Part shown: piece by piece, positions 17,225-25,366 of the stretch | Layout: every line of letters starts with the position of its first letter | How positions within the stretch are numbered: the first letter of the stretch is position 1 | Assembly (NCBI RefSeq): GCF_001423425.1 | Contig: NZ_LMNX01000003.1 | Location: 777,044-841,043, forward strand | DNA: 64,000 nucleotides | From: Rhizobium sp. Leaf306 | GTDB lineage: Bacteria > Pseudomonadota > Alphaproteobacteria > Rhizobiales > Rhizobiaceae | Reading direction: 5' to 3' | Notes under the pieces: generated by a model | Told to the model about the DNA's origin: nothing | Databases searched by the model: none | What the model saw: the letters and a program-made list of their open reading frames with translations, nothing else | Program-made: the position numbers and the translations under genes

Positions 17225-17660
17225 AGGGCGATAGGTCATACGTTAAACCGGCCCGCGGTACCTTGAAAGTCGAGGTGTCGCCCAGAAGCCAGTGGTCGGT
17301 TTTGGCGACGGGCCAGACGTGGATGCGATTGCATCCTTCCTCTGCAGCGCGGCGTTTCGCATACTCCAACAAGCGCCCTGCCACGCTGTGCTCATTGAGG
17401 AGACTTACGGACGCGAGAACAGGAACTTCCAGCTGTTTGCTCAAGCCACTTTGCGGGCTGACAAATACCAGGGAAATCCCGCGGACAACCCCTGCCGGGT
17501 CGATTACAGTAAGCCAATTTCTCCGGAGGTCTTCTGTGGAAGTCGCTGCCTGCCACTCGGCAAGAGCAATGTTCGGAAAGAGATGCCGAACGATTGCGTA
17601 AGCACGAGCAACGTCCGAGGCTCGAAGCGCACTGACCGTATAGTCCGCATCCATCTCCAT
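17202..17660 (-). CDS. GNAT-family N-acetyltransferase
   Basis: 152 residues, the normal length of a single GNAT domain. It starts YTVSALRASDVARAYAIVRH and has a central VVRGISLVFVSPQSGLSKQL strand pair and a SVAGRLLEYAKRRAAEEG segment, which resembles the acetyl-CoA binding helix though the classical Q/RxxGxG/A loop is weak. A perfect TTGAC-N4-GTCAA box lies centred about 51 nt upstream of the start, so it may belong to the FixK regulon. It is convergent with fxkR and overlaps it. The acceptor substrate is unknown. A start two codons in (17654) is equally possible. Confidence 0.72.
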   Translation of the reverse strand: MEMDADYTVSALRASDVARAYAIVRHLFPNIALAEWQAATSTEDLRRNWLTVIDPAGVVRGISLVFVSPQSGLSKQLEVPVLASVSLLNEHSVAGRLLEYAKRRAAEEGCNRIHVWPVAKTDHWLLGDTSTFKVPRAGLTYDLSPSKQPSPR

Positions 17661-17704
17661 CCCCCCATTGCACCGTTAATCTTTGGTGGACCGGCTGAGC
17701 CTGC

Positions 17705-17718
17705 ATTGACGGCGGTCA
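17705..17718. promoter_or_regulatory. FNR/FixK box (anaerobox)
   Basis: TTGAC-GGCG-GTCAA is a perfect inverted repeat that fits the TTGAY-N4-RTCAA consensus. It is centred 51 nt upstream of the GNAT start on the minus strand, a suitable class II distance. On the plus strand the next gene, ackA, is 443 nt away. Confidence 0.7.
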
Positions 17719-17719
17719 A

Positions 17720-18160
17720 CGCAACGACTGCAGATGTCGAAGGGTCAGCGCGGGTGAAGAAAGACGCAATATGGACGCTGAAGCGCCTTCTTCAGCGCGT
17801 AGCGTGAGGATCGAAGGAGAGCGCAAGGATGTGCTTATCCATTCGCCCGATGAACCTGGAAGGCATGCCTGCTCGGAAATCAGGCGACGGTCTTCAACTG
17901 GACCTCTGCCAACATCCGCTGCGCCACAAACGCCTGACCCACAATGGCTCGACGATCAACGCCCCGTTGCATTGCGCTTTATCAATGAGAGCCGCACCAT
18001 TCCGGGTGAAAGAGTTACCGGAGGCGAGCCACCGAGAACGACCGTTTTGAACACGCGGCCCCAAAGCCCAGCCATGCGGTCGCAGGACTACTGAATGATT
18101 GCCATTACAGCGCCGTGTCGAGCCGCGGGCTGCAAGAGGACGTGAAACAAGGACGCCTTT
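17720..18160. other. 440-nt gap upstream of acetate kinase, no gene recognised
   Basis: The stretch between the FNR/FixK box and ackA has open frames on the plus strand (for example from 17771 and 17829), but their translations are rich in Arg, Pro and Ser, lack any motif I know and have no clear ribosome sites. It may be the remains of a gene lost between the promoter and ackA, or a long leader. No hairpin with a T run was seen. Confidence 0.5.
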
Positions 18161-19357
18161 ATGACGGACAAGCTTCTCCTCACCTTCAATGCCGGATCTT
18201 CATCCGTGAAAATCGGCATCTTCAGAGTGGACGGTGAAAGGCCTGAGCGGATCGGCAAAGCCGTGGTCGATTTTGCAAGCGACCCCGTGTCGCTGCATCT
18301 GAAGGAAGGTCCGGCGCAGTTCGAACTGTCGCTGGAAGGCGCTTCCGGCGACGATCTTGCCGGCCTGATGGACAAGGTGTTCGGGGAACTGAGTGCCCAT
18401 TTCGATCTCGACGCCGTCACCTCCGCCGGTCACCGCATCGTCCATGGCGGCGACGTCTTCGACGGTCCCGTGGAACTGACGACCGCGACTGCTGCGAAGG
18501 TTCGGTCGTTGACGGCACTTGCGCCACTCCATCAGCCCCAGGCGCTACGGATGATCGAAGCCGTCCGGCACCTGCGCCCTGATCTGTTCCAGACCGGTTC
18601 CTTCGATACGACTTTCCATGCGACACAGTCCGACCTCGTGCGGCGTCTCGCAATTCCGCGCGCCTATCATGACGAGGGTATCAAGCGGTACGGCTTCCAT
18701 GGACTGTCCTATCGCTACGTCGCCGGTGCACTGGCCGCCAAGGCGGCCGGTATTGCGGACGGCAAGGTCATCATCGCCCATCTGGGAAGCGGCGCCAGCC
18801 TCTGCGCCATCGAAAACGGTCTCAGCCGCGATTCCAGCATGGGCTTTTCGACGCTGGACGGAATCCCGATGGCAACGCGACCCGGCTGGCTTGATCCCGG
18901 TGTGCTGCTGCATTTTCTGGGGCCGCTCGGCAAGTCGGTCGAAGACGTGGAGGACATGCTCTACCACAAGTCCGGCCTGCTGGGTGTTTCAGGCCTTAGC
19001 GGCGATACGCGCGAGCTCCTGGAGAACGACAGTGAAGAAGCGCGGGAGGCAATCGATCTCTTCACACTGAGGATCACCGGCGAGGTCGGGAGGCTTGCAT
19101 CCACGCTCGGCGGGCTCGACGGCCTCGTCTTCACCGCCGGCATTGGCGAGAACCAACCGGAGATCCGCAGGCGTATTGCAGACCAGCTTTTGTGGCTGGG
19201 CGTAGAGCTGGACGGTTCGGCCAATCAAAACAACGCGCTCACGATCAGCACCGCGGCAAGCCGCGTTGCCCTTCATGTCATCGCTACGGATGAAGAACAG
19301 ATGATCGCGGAGGAGTGCCTGTCCGTTTTTCGCGCGGGGGAAAATCCCGCCACCTGA
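18161..19357 (+). CDS. ackA: acetate kinase
   Basis: 398 residues, the full family length. The ASKHA phosphate-binding signature is [16 protein letters not shown] at the N-terminus; the second signature is [12 protein letters not shown], and [13 protein letters not shown] lies near the C-terminus. Acetyl phosphate plus ADP gives acetate plus ATP. The gene lies 73 nt upstream of phosphoketolase, whose product is acetyl phosphate, so together they form a substrate-level ATP route. No phosphotransacetylase gene is present next to them, which points to ATP production rather than acetyl-CoA formation. AAGGA lies seven bases before the ATG. Confidence 0.96.
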   Translation: MTDKLLLTFNAGSSSVKIGIFRVDGERPERIGKAVVDFASDPVSLHLKEGPAQFELSLEGASGDDLAGLMDKVFGELSAHFDLDAVTSAGHRIVHGGDVFDGPVELTTATAAKVRSLTALAPLHQPQALRMIEAVRHLRPDLFQTGSFDTTFHATQSDLVRRLAIPRAYHDEGIKRYGFHGLSYRYVAGALAAKAAGIADGKVIIAHLGSGASLCAIENGLSRDSSMGFSTLDGIPMATRPGWLDPGVLLHFLGPLGKSVEDVEDMLYHKSGLLGVSGLSGDTRELLENDSEEAREAIDLFTLRITGEVGRLASTLGGLDGLVFTAGIGENQPEIRRRIADQLLWLGVELDGSANQNNALTISTAASRVALHVIATDEEQMIAEECLSVFRAGENPAT

Positions 19358-19430
19358 CGGCACCCCGGAGGCGTCGCTCCCAGTCACGACAGTAATTTTC
19401 GATCACTCGCCCTTTCGAAGGAGCAAGAAG

Positions 19431-21836
19431 ATGCAGCTACGTAACAACCTGCCCGTCACGCCTGAGATCAGCACCGAGGAGCTGACGCTCATCGACCGCT
19501 ATTGGCGGGCGGCAAACTATCTCTCAGTCGGGCAGATTTATCTTCTCGACAACCCACTGTTGAAGGAGCCCTTGAAGCCGGAGCATATCAAGGCACGGTT
19601 GCTCGGCCACTGGGGCACGACGCCCGGCCTCAACTTCATCTACTCGCATCTCAACCGGATGATCCGCAACCGCGATCTCAGCATGATCTATGTCTGCGGT
19701 CCCGGCCATGGCGGTCCCGGCATGGTGGCGAGCACCTATCTCGAGGGCACCTATAGCGAAATCTATCCGGACATCTCCGAGGATGCCGAAGGTATGCGGA
19801 AACTGTTCCGGCAGTTTTCCTTCCCTGGCGGCATTCCGAGCCATGCGGCCCCGGAAACCCCGGGCTCGATCCATGAAGGCGGCGAACTCGGCTACGCTCT
19901 GGTGCACGCCTATGGCGCAGCGTTCGACAATCCGAACCTCATCGTCGCCTGCGTCGTCGGCGATGGCGAGGCAGAGACCGGACCGCTTTCCGCAAGCTGG
20001 CAGTCGAACAAGTTCCTGAACCCCGCCCGCGACGGTGCGGTGCTGCCGATCCTGCATCTGAACGGCTACAAGATCGCCAACCCAACGCTTCTCGGCCGCA
20101 TGACCGACGAAGACATCGAACACCTCTTCCGCGGACACGGCTACGAACCGTTTTTCGTGGAGGGCCATGAGCCTGCCGATATGCACCGGCAGATGGCTGC
20201 GGCATTCGAGACGGTTTTCGATCGCATCCGCACGATACAGGCCGAAGCCCGCGACGGTGCGGTGTCGGAAGGCTTCCCACGCTGGCCGATGATCGTGTTT
20301 CGCAGCCCCAAGGGCTGGACGGGACCAAAGGAAGTCGACGGCAAGAAGGTCGAGGGTTTCTGGCGCGCTCATCAAGTGCCGGTCTCCGGCTGCCGTGAGG
20401 ACGACGGGCATCGCAAGGTCCTCGAGGACTGGATGCGGAGCTACCATCCGGACGATCTGTTCGACGCCAACGGCCGGCTGAAAGAGGAATTGCAGGCGCT
20501 ATCGCCCGGCGGCGAACGCCGCATGGGTGCCAACCCCCACGCCAATGGCGGCCTTTTGCGCAAGGAACTCATCGTTCCCGACATCCGCGACTACGCGGTT
20601 CCCGTAAAGACGCGGGGCGCCGACATGGTGCAGACGACGGAGATCCTCGGGAAGTATCTGCGCGACGTGATGAAGCGCAACGACGCGAATTCGAACTTTC
20701 GCATCTTTGGCCCGGACGAAACGGAATCGAACCGGCTCGGAAATGTCTTTGAGGTCACCGACCGCGTCTGGATGGAGAAGATCGAGCCCTACGACGTGCA
20801 TCTGTCCCGTGACGGCCGTGTGATGGAGGTGCTTTCAGAGCATCTTTGCCAGGGCTGGCTGGAAGGTTATCTGCTGACCGGCAGGCATGGCCTCTTCTCC
20901 TGCTACGAGGCCTTCATCCACATCATCGATTCGATGTTCAACCAGCACGCCAAGTGGCTGAAAGTGTCCAGTGAACTGCCATGGCGCAAGCCCGTCTCCT
21001 CGCTCAACTACCTGCTCACCTCGCATGTCTGGCGGCAGGACCATAACGGCTTTTCCCACCAGGACCCGGGCTTCCTCGATCTCGTTGCCAACAAGAAGGC
21101 GGATATCGTGCGCATCTACCTGCCGCCGGACGCCAATACTCTGTTGTGGATCGGCGACCACTGCCTGAAGACCTGGGACCGCGTCAACGTGATCGTTGCC
21201 GGCAAACAGCCTGAACCGCAATGGCTGACTATGGACGAAGCGATCCGGCATTGCGAGGCCGGCATCGGCATCTGGGACTGGGCTGGCAACGAGGACGGTG
21301 CGGTCGAACCCGACGTGGTGATGGCCTGCGCCGGTGACGTGCCGACGCTCGAGACGCTGGCGGCGGTTTGCCTGCTGCGGGACGCGATCCCGGAACTCAG
21401 CATCCGCGTCGTCAATGTCGTCGACCTGCTCGCCCTGCAATCGCAGGACCAGCATCCCCATGGTCTCTCAGACGAGATGTTCGATCGTCTGTTCACCACC
21501 GACAGGCCGGTGATCTTCGCCTATCACGGTTACCCCTACCTCATCCACCGGCTGACCTACAAACGCACCAACCACCAGAACATCCATGTTCGAGGCTTCA
21601 TCGAAGAAGGCACGACGACAACTCCATTCGACATGACGGTGCTGAACGAACTCGATCGCTTCCATCTCGCGATAGAGGCGATCGAACGCGTACCCGGTTT
21701 GAAGGACAAGGCAGGCAGCGTGATCGCGATGCTTGAGGACAAGCTGGCGGAACACACACGCTATGTCCGCGAACATGGCGAGGACATGCCGGAAATTCGC
21801 GACTGGAAATGGAAAACCTCCAAGACGGTTGGATAA
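19431..21836 (+). CDS. xfp: xylulose-5-phosphate/fructose-6-phosphate phosphoketolase
   Basis: 801 residues, full length. It is a thiamine diphosphate enzyme with the diagnostic blocks [46 protein letters not shown], the cofactor/magnesium motif [14 protein letters not shown] with NKF, and SHQDPGFLD in the middle domain. It splits xylulose 5-phosphate (or fructose 6-phosphate) with phosphate to acetyl phosphate and glyceraldehyde 3-phosphate (or erythrose 4-phosphate) without using NAD. A strong AAGGAG precedes the ATG. It is in an operon with ackA and is followed by a clear hairpin. Its place in the FixK island suggests use when respiration is limited. Confidence 0.96.
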   Translation: MQLRNNLPVTPEISTEELTLIDRYWRAANYLSVGQIYLLDNPLLKEPLKPEHIKARLLGHWGTTPGLNFIYSHLNRMIRNRDLSMIYVCGPGHGGPGMVASTYLEGTYSEIYPDISEDAEGMRKLFRQFSFPGGIPSHAAPETPGSIHEGGELGYALVHAYGAAFDNPNLIVACVVGDGEAETGPLSASWQSNKFLNPARDGAVLPILHLNGYKIANPTLLGRMTDEDIEHLFRGHGYEPFFVEGHEPADMHRQMAAAFETVFDRIRTIQAEARDGAVSEGFPRWPMIVFRSPKGWTGPKEVDGKKVEGFWRAHQVPVSGCREDDGHRKVLEDWMRSYHPDDLFDANGRLKEELQALSPGGERRMGANPHANGGLLRKELIVPDIRDYAVPVKTRGADMVQTTEILGKYLRDVMKRNDANSNFRIFGPDETESNRLGNVFEVTDRVWMEKIEPYDVHLSRDGRVMEVLSEHLCQGWLEGYLLTGRHGLFSCYEAFIHIIDSMFNQHAKWLKVSSELPWRKPVSSLNYLLTSHVWRQDHNGFSHQDPGFLDLVANKKADIVRIYLPPDANTLLWIGDHCLKTWDRVNVIVAGKQPEPQWLTMDEAIRHCEAGIGIWDWAGNEDGAVEPDVVMACAGDVPTLETLAAVCLLRDAIPELSIRVVNVVDLLALQSQDQHPHGLSDEMFDRLFTTDRPVIFAYHGYPYLIHRLTYKRTNHQNIHVRGFIEEGTTTTPFDMTVLNELDRFHLAIEAIERVPGLKDKAGSVIAMLEDKLAEHTRYVREHGEDMPEIRDWKWKTSKTVG

Positions 21837-21854
21837 AAGGCCGGACATCAAACG

Positions 21855-21890
21855 AAGCAGCCCGACCTATCACGCTCGGGCTGCTTTGAG
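21855..21890 (+). terminator. terminator-like hairpin after xfp
   Basis: AAGCAGCCCGA pairs with TCGGGCTGCTT to give an 11-bp stem with a 10-nt loop, starting 19 nt after the xfp stop. Only a short T run is present, but the stem is strong. It separates the ackA-xfp operon from the next FNR-type promoter. Confidence 0.75.
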
Positions 21891-21908
21891 CGGAAGCACC
21901 AAGTCCCC

Positions 21909-21922
21909 TTGACCACGATCAA
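21909..21922. promoter_or_regulatory. FNR/FixK box upstream of the DksA/TraR-type gene
   Basis: TTGAC-CACG-ATCAA matches the consensus in both half-sites. It is centred about 64 nt upstream of the ATG at 21980. If it occupies -41.5, the transcript would start near 21957. Confidence 0.75.
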
Positions 21923-21979
21923 TGCCCTTTCCTGCGAGTGGAAGACTATCCGGTCTCACACTCAAAACTCGGGGACACG

Positions 21980-22339
21980 ATGACGACATTCTCATTTGAG
22001 CAGCGGCAGCAGCGCGAGACGAAGTTCAAGGCGATCCTCCTCCAACGCCAGCAGTATCTGCAAACACGCCTCGAAAAAATCGAGCATGACTTTGAACAAC
22101 CTCGTAATCGCGACGACGACGATCGTGCGGTCGAACGCAACAACGACGAGGTTCTGGATGAGCTCGGCGAGGCGGGGCAAACGGAGCTGCTGGCGATCGA
22201 GGCCGCCCTTCACCGGGTAAAGGAAGGCACTTTCGGTATCTGCGCCAAATGCGGCAATGCCATCAGCGACCAACGTCTCGACGTCGTCCCGCACACGCCG
22301 TTCTGCCAATCCTGCGCACACGCGCTTCAGCATCTCTAG
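21980..22339 (+). CDS. DksA/TraR-type C4 zinc finger protein
   Basis: 119 residues from the ATG at 21980, with GGGGA upstream; an earlier ATG at 21938 would add 14 residues and put the start close to the box. An alpha-helical coiled-coil region (residues 5-80, rich in Gln, Glu and Arg) leads into a C-x2-C-x17-C-x2-C zinc finger (CAKCGNAISD, then FCQSCAH). DksA-type proteins bind in the RNA polymerase secondary channel and alter transcription, often with ppGpp. This short form resembles the many rhizobial DksA/TraR relatives rather than housekeeping DksA. It lies under a good FNR/FixK box. Confidence 0.88.
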   Translation: MTTFSFEQRQQRETKFKAILLQRQQYLQTRLEKIEHDFEQPRNRDDDDRAVERNNDEVLDELGEAGQTELLAIEAALHRVKEGTFGICAKCGNAISDQRLDVVPHTPFCQSCAHALQHL

Positions 22340-22408
22340 ACAGCCCTATGGCGGCGTTACGGGCGACGGCGTGAATTCCGGCGGTGGCTGCGTCTCGGGC
22401 GCCTTGCG

Positions 22409-22422
22409 TTGCGCAAGATCAA
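22409..22422. promoter_or_regulatory. degenerate FNR/FixK box upstream of CBS protein
   Basis: TTGCG-CAAG-ATCAA has one perfect half-site (ATCAA) and one weak one. Its centre is 62 nt upstream of the CBS gene start, nearly the same spacing as the good box before the DksA-type gene, which is the main reason to list it. Confidence 0.4.
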
Positions 22423-22477
22423 AGGTCTCCAGCATCGCATCTGTCAAAGTGAACAAAAGCTGCGAGAGGATTGTTTG

Positions 22478-23143
22478 ATGTTGGTAAGGGACTTCATGAC
22501 ACAGAGGCCGATCTGCGTGTCGGCGAACACGAGTATCAAACATGCGATCCAGCTGATGCTCGATCACAAGGTCAGCGGTCTGCCGGTGATCAGCGACGAT
22601 GGTCAAGTCGTCGGGATGCTGACGGAAGGCGATCTCTTGAGTCGGAGCGTTTTCAATCTCGGCCCACAGTCTCCACCGAAAGATCCTGACGATAGTTTCT
22701 TCGAAAATTACGTGCGAGCGCACGGCACCACCGTGGCAGATTCCATGACAAAGGACGTTATCTCCGTCTCGCCACAACAATCGCTTGCGGATGTTGCAGC
22801 GCTTGTCAGGACGCATGGTATCAAACGGTTGCCCGTTCTTCAGTCGGAAAGGCTCGTGGGGATCATCAGTCGGAGCGATATCATACGGGCCGTGACTGCA
22901 AACCGCGATGCGGTGGCAAAAGGAGATGTCGCGTTGCGGCTTGCAGTTTTGACGCGGCTGCGCTCGGAGCTCGGCCTCGAGCCAGAGCGACTTACAGTTG
23001 AGGTCAGGAATTCGATCGTCGAAATCTTCGGCCCTGTCCCCTCGCCTGCGCAACGGCGTGCCATGCAAGTCGTCGCAGAAAGCGTTGCTGGTGTAGCCGG
23101 CCTGATTTTCGAAACCAACTGCGTTGAGACACTGGACCACTGA
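22478..23143 (+). CDS. CBS-domain protein with C-terminal BON-like region
   Basis: 221 residues from the ATG at 22478, with GAGAGGA upstream; the frame is open from 22409, overlapping the degenerate box. Two CBS motifs form one Bateman module: DFMTQRPICVSANTSI with VSGLPVISDDGQVVGMLT, and DSMTKDVISVSPQQSL with IKRLPVLQSERLVGIISR. The C-terminal 60 residues resemble a BON-type fold. Bateman modules bind adenine nucleotides and sense energy charge. In rhizobia such stand-alone proteins are common in low-oxygen regulons. It follows the DksA-type gene by 138 nt and has the same domain plan as the protein at 23275-23976. Confidence 0.87.
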   Translation: MLVRDFMTQRPICVSANTSIKHAIQLMLDHKVSGLPVISDDGQVVGMLTEGDLLSRSVFNLGPQSPPKDPDDSFFENYVRAHGTTVADSMTKDVISVSPQQSLADVAALVRTHGIKRLPVLQSERLVGIISRSDIIRAVTANRDAVAKGDVALRLAVLTRLRSELGLEPERLTVEVRNSIVEIFGPVPSPAQRRAMQVVAESVAGVAGLIFETNCVETLDH

Positions 23144-23274
23144 CGCGACGTTCGCCCTTTCTGACGCCTTTCGGTTGTCCACATAGGCGGCGCAGGCGGC
23201 GACCGCCCCTCAAAACGAAGACGATCATGCGCGAGCGATTTCGTACGGTCCGTCCTGCGCAGGCACTGTTCGGC

Positions 23275-23976
23275 TTAAAATCCTGGAGGTGAGACTGGCA
23301 TTTCCGGTAGTCCGACAACCAGAATCTGATCGATCACCTTGGTGACACCCAGAGTGTTCTCAGCCGCGACCCGCGCAGCCGTCTTTTCGCGTGCATCCAG
23401 TACCCTGCCTTCCAGTGTGACCACAGTCGCGTCGACGGCCACCGTGATGGTGTCACCCCACCGTTGCCGGTCATATTCAGCCTCAAGTCCGGCTTTGATA
23501 TCCGCATCGATCCGATCGACGGCGGACGCTGACATCTGTCGGATCAGGGTGCGCATGATGTCGGCTCGCGTGACGATGCCGACAAGCTTTTCATTTTCGA
23601 CAACCGGCAGGCGTTTGATGCCGCGATCGCCCATCAGGTTCGCGGCATCTTCGACGGTTATCCATGGCTCGACCGTGATCGCCGGCGAGGACATGACTTC
23701 GCTCACCTCTTTCCCGAAAGCTTTCGCGTAATCCTCCGCCAACGCACCGCGTGACGAAAACAGCCTACGCCATATCCCGGGCGAAGCCTGCGACCGAAGC
23801 TCCCCGCGTCGCAGGAAATCGCTTTCACTGATCACGCCCAGCACCTGCTCGTCATTATCGATCACGGGCAGACCGCTGAACCCGCAATCCAACATGGTGT
23901 TGGCCGCCTCCCAGATCTTGGCGTCTGGGTGAACAGAAATCGGATCTGCCGTCATGATTGATCGCACGGTCTGCAT
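23275..23976 (-). CDS. CBS-BON domain protein
   Basis: 233 residues. Two CBS repeats (RSIMTADPISVHPDAKIWEA with FSGLPVIDNDEQVLGVIS; SEVMSSPAITVEPWITVEDA with IKRLPVVENEKLVGIVTR) are followed by a BON domain (about residues 150-225, with ITVAVDATVVTLEGRVLDA). The BON domain is associated with membrane or phospholipid contact, the CBS pair with adenine nucleotide sensing. It is convergent with the related protein at 22478-23143 and divergent from the universal stress protein. The FNR/FixK box at 24028-24041 is centred 58 nt upstream of its start, so this gene is the likeliest target of that box. Confidence 0.9.
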   Translation of the reverse strand: MQTVRSIMTADPISVHPDAKIWEAANTMLDCGFSGLPVIDNDEQVLGVISESDFLRRGELRSQASPGIWRRLFSSRGALAEDYAKAFGKEVSEVMSSPAITVEPWITVEDAANLMGDRGIKRLPVVENEKLVGIVTRADIMRTLIRQMSASAVDRIDADIKAGLEAEYDRQRWGDTITVAVDATVVTLEGRVLDAREKTAARVAAENTLGVTKVIDQILVVGLPEMPVSPPGF

Positions 23977-24027
23977 GGTCTTTTCTCCCTCTTTGGGGCG
24001 AGGTTAAACCCGCGGCTGGGGCCGTCC

Positions 24028-24041
24028 TTGATCTTCATCAA
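24028..24041. promoter_or_regulatory. FNR/FixK box between divergent CBS-BON and Usp genes
   Basis: TTGAT-CTTC-ATCAA is an exact match to the consensus TTGAT-N4-ATCAA, the best box in the window. It is 58 nt from the CBS-BON start and 192 nt from the Usp start, so it could drive one or both. Confidence 0.8.
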
Positions 24042-24226
24042 CGATCACCGCTTCGAGCGCCCCAGTCCGGGCAACGCGCGTGCGAAGAGGCCGGTCTGAA
24101 GATAATGGTCCTGTTCGGTCTCCCGAAAGCGCTTTCGTACCCATCGATTGACAAAGATCATCGCCATCTCTTCCGAGGCTTCTAGGCTTGCTTCATCCAA
24201 GACCTCTGAAATGGATGGAGCCAACC

Positions 24227-25057
24227 ATGTCGTTCAAAACTATTCTTGCTGTCGTCGGTGAACACGGCGCCAACGCCGATATTGCCAAGGCCATCGAGCT
24301 GACAATTGAGTCAAACGCGCATCTTTCGATCATGGTCATCGGCACGGCGTTGCAGCCGATCACGTCCGACTATCCCGTGGGGACCGCCTGGCTTGAGCAA
24401 CGGCAGGAAGAGATAAAGGCGCTGGTCAACGTCAAGACGGCCGCCGAGGCGCTGTGCAGCCAGAGCGCCATTTCCTTTGATATCGATCACTTTTACGACG
24501 ACAACTTCATTCTCCAGAGCAATATCGGCGTGCGCGCCATGTATGCCGACCTCGTCATTCTCGGCAACAGCGTCCGGCGCGAAAGAGGGTTGCGACGTCT
24601 TGTGGTCTCGGCTGCAGCCTTTGACGCCCGCACGCCGATCCTGCTGATCCCTTCCAAGGGCAACATCACTTTTCCGCCCAAAAATGTTCTTCTCGCCTGG
24701 AATTCCAGAGCGGAATCCGCAACAGCCGCCAAGGATGCATTGGATATTCTAAAACGAGCCGATGCCGTGCATGTCGTTCTCGTCGATCCGGATGGTGCCT
24801 ACTTCAAAAACGGGGGCGAGCCTGGCGCAGACGTTGCCGCATTTCTCTCACGACATGGCATCAAGGTTGTCGTCGAACAGCTGGCGAGCGGCGGCCGAGC
24901 AACCGAGGACATTCTCACGCAGCATGCATTGGAAACCGGCTGCGACATGATCGTCATGGGAGCCTACGGCCATTCGCGGCTGCATGAACGTATCTTCGGC
25001 GGTGTGACGGCAACCTTGCTGGAATCTTCGGATTTTCCGATATTCATGGCCCGATGA
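24227..25057 (+). CDS. universal stress protein, tandem UspA domains
   Basis: 276 residues from the ATG at 24227 (MSFKTILAVVGEHG), preceded by GGAG; the frame is open from 24188. Two Usp domains: residues 1-150 and about 155-276. The second has the ATP-binding loop GAYGHSRLHERIFGG (G-x2-G-x9-G). The first lacks a clear loop, so only one nucleotide site is likely. Such proteins help survival in stationary phase and under low oxygen. It is divergent from the CBS-BON gene across a perfect FNR/FixK box and is followed by the P-type ATPase. Confidence 0.9.
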   Translation: MSFKTILAVVGEHGANADIAKAIELTIESNAHLSIMVIGTALQPITSDYPVGTAWLEQRQEEIKALVNVKTAAEALCSQSAISFDIDHFYDDNFILQSNIGVRAMYADLVILGNSVRRERGLRRLVVSAAAFDARTPILLIPSKGNITFPPKNVLLAWNSRAESATAAKDALDILKRADAVHVVLVDPDGAYFKNGGEPGADVAAFLSRHGIKVVVEQLASGGRATEDILTQHALETGCDMIVMGAYGHSRLHERIFGGVTATLLESSDFPIFMAR

Positions 25058-25123
25058 GCGGCTGTCACGCACAGTCTCCGAACCTTAGGGGCATCGGCTG
25101 CGGTCGGGCCTCTCGTTCCGTCC

Positions 25124-25156
25124 GGCGCGTTGACGGCCTCACGGCCGTCGCGCGCC
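25124..25156 (+). terminator. long GC hairpin after the Usp gene
   Basis: GGCGCG-tt-GACGGCC and GGCCGTC-g-CGCGCC form a 13-bp stem with a small internal loop and a four-base loop (TCAC). There is no T run, so it may be a pause, a factor-dependent terminator or a mRNA-stability element. The rest of the 309-nt gap before the ATPase holds no gene or clear box. Confidence 0.5.
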
Positions 25157-25366
25157 CGATGGTTCTCGTGGTTCATGGCTTGGTCCGCCCGGCACGTTCC
25201 CGCGTCGCTGACCCGGTCGATCCTATGCAAATCGTCTCGGCGGCAACCGGGGTTGGGAATACCGCACTCTTAAGATTGCAATCCTGATCATGCGGTCGGT
25301 CCCTGGTAGCGGATCCCGGTGACGGTCCCCTGCCTCAACAGCAATCGCTTGAAGACGAGGATGACT

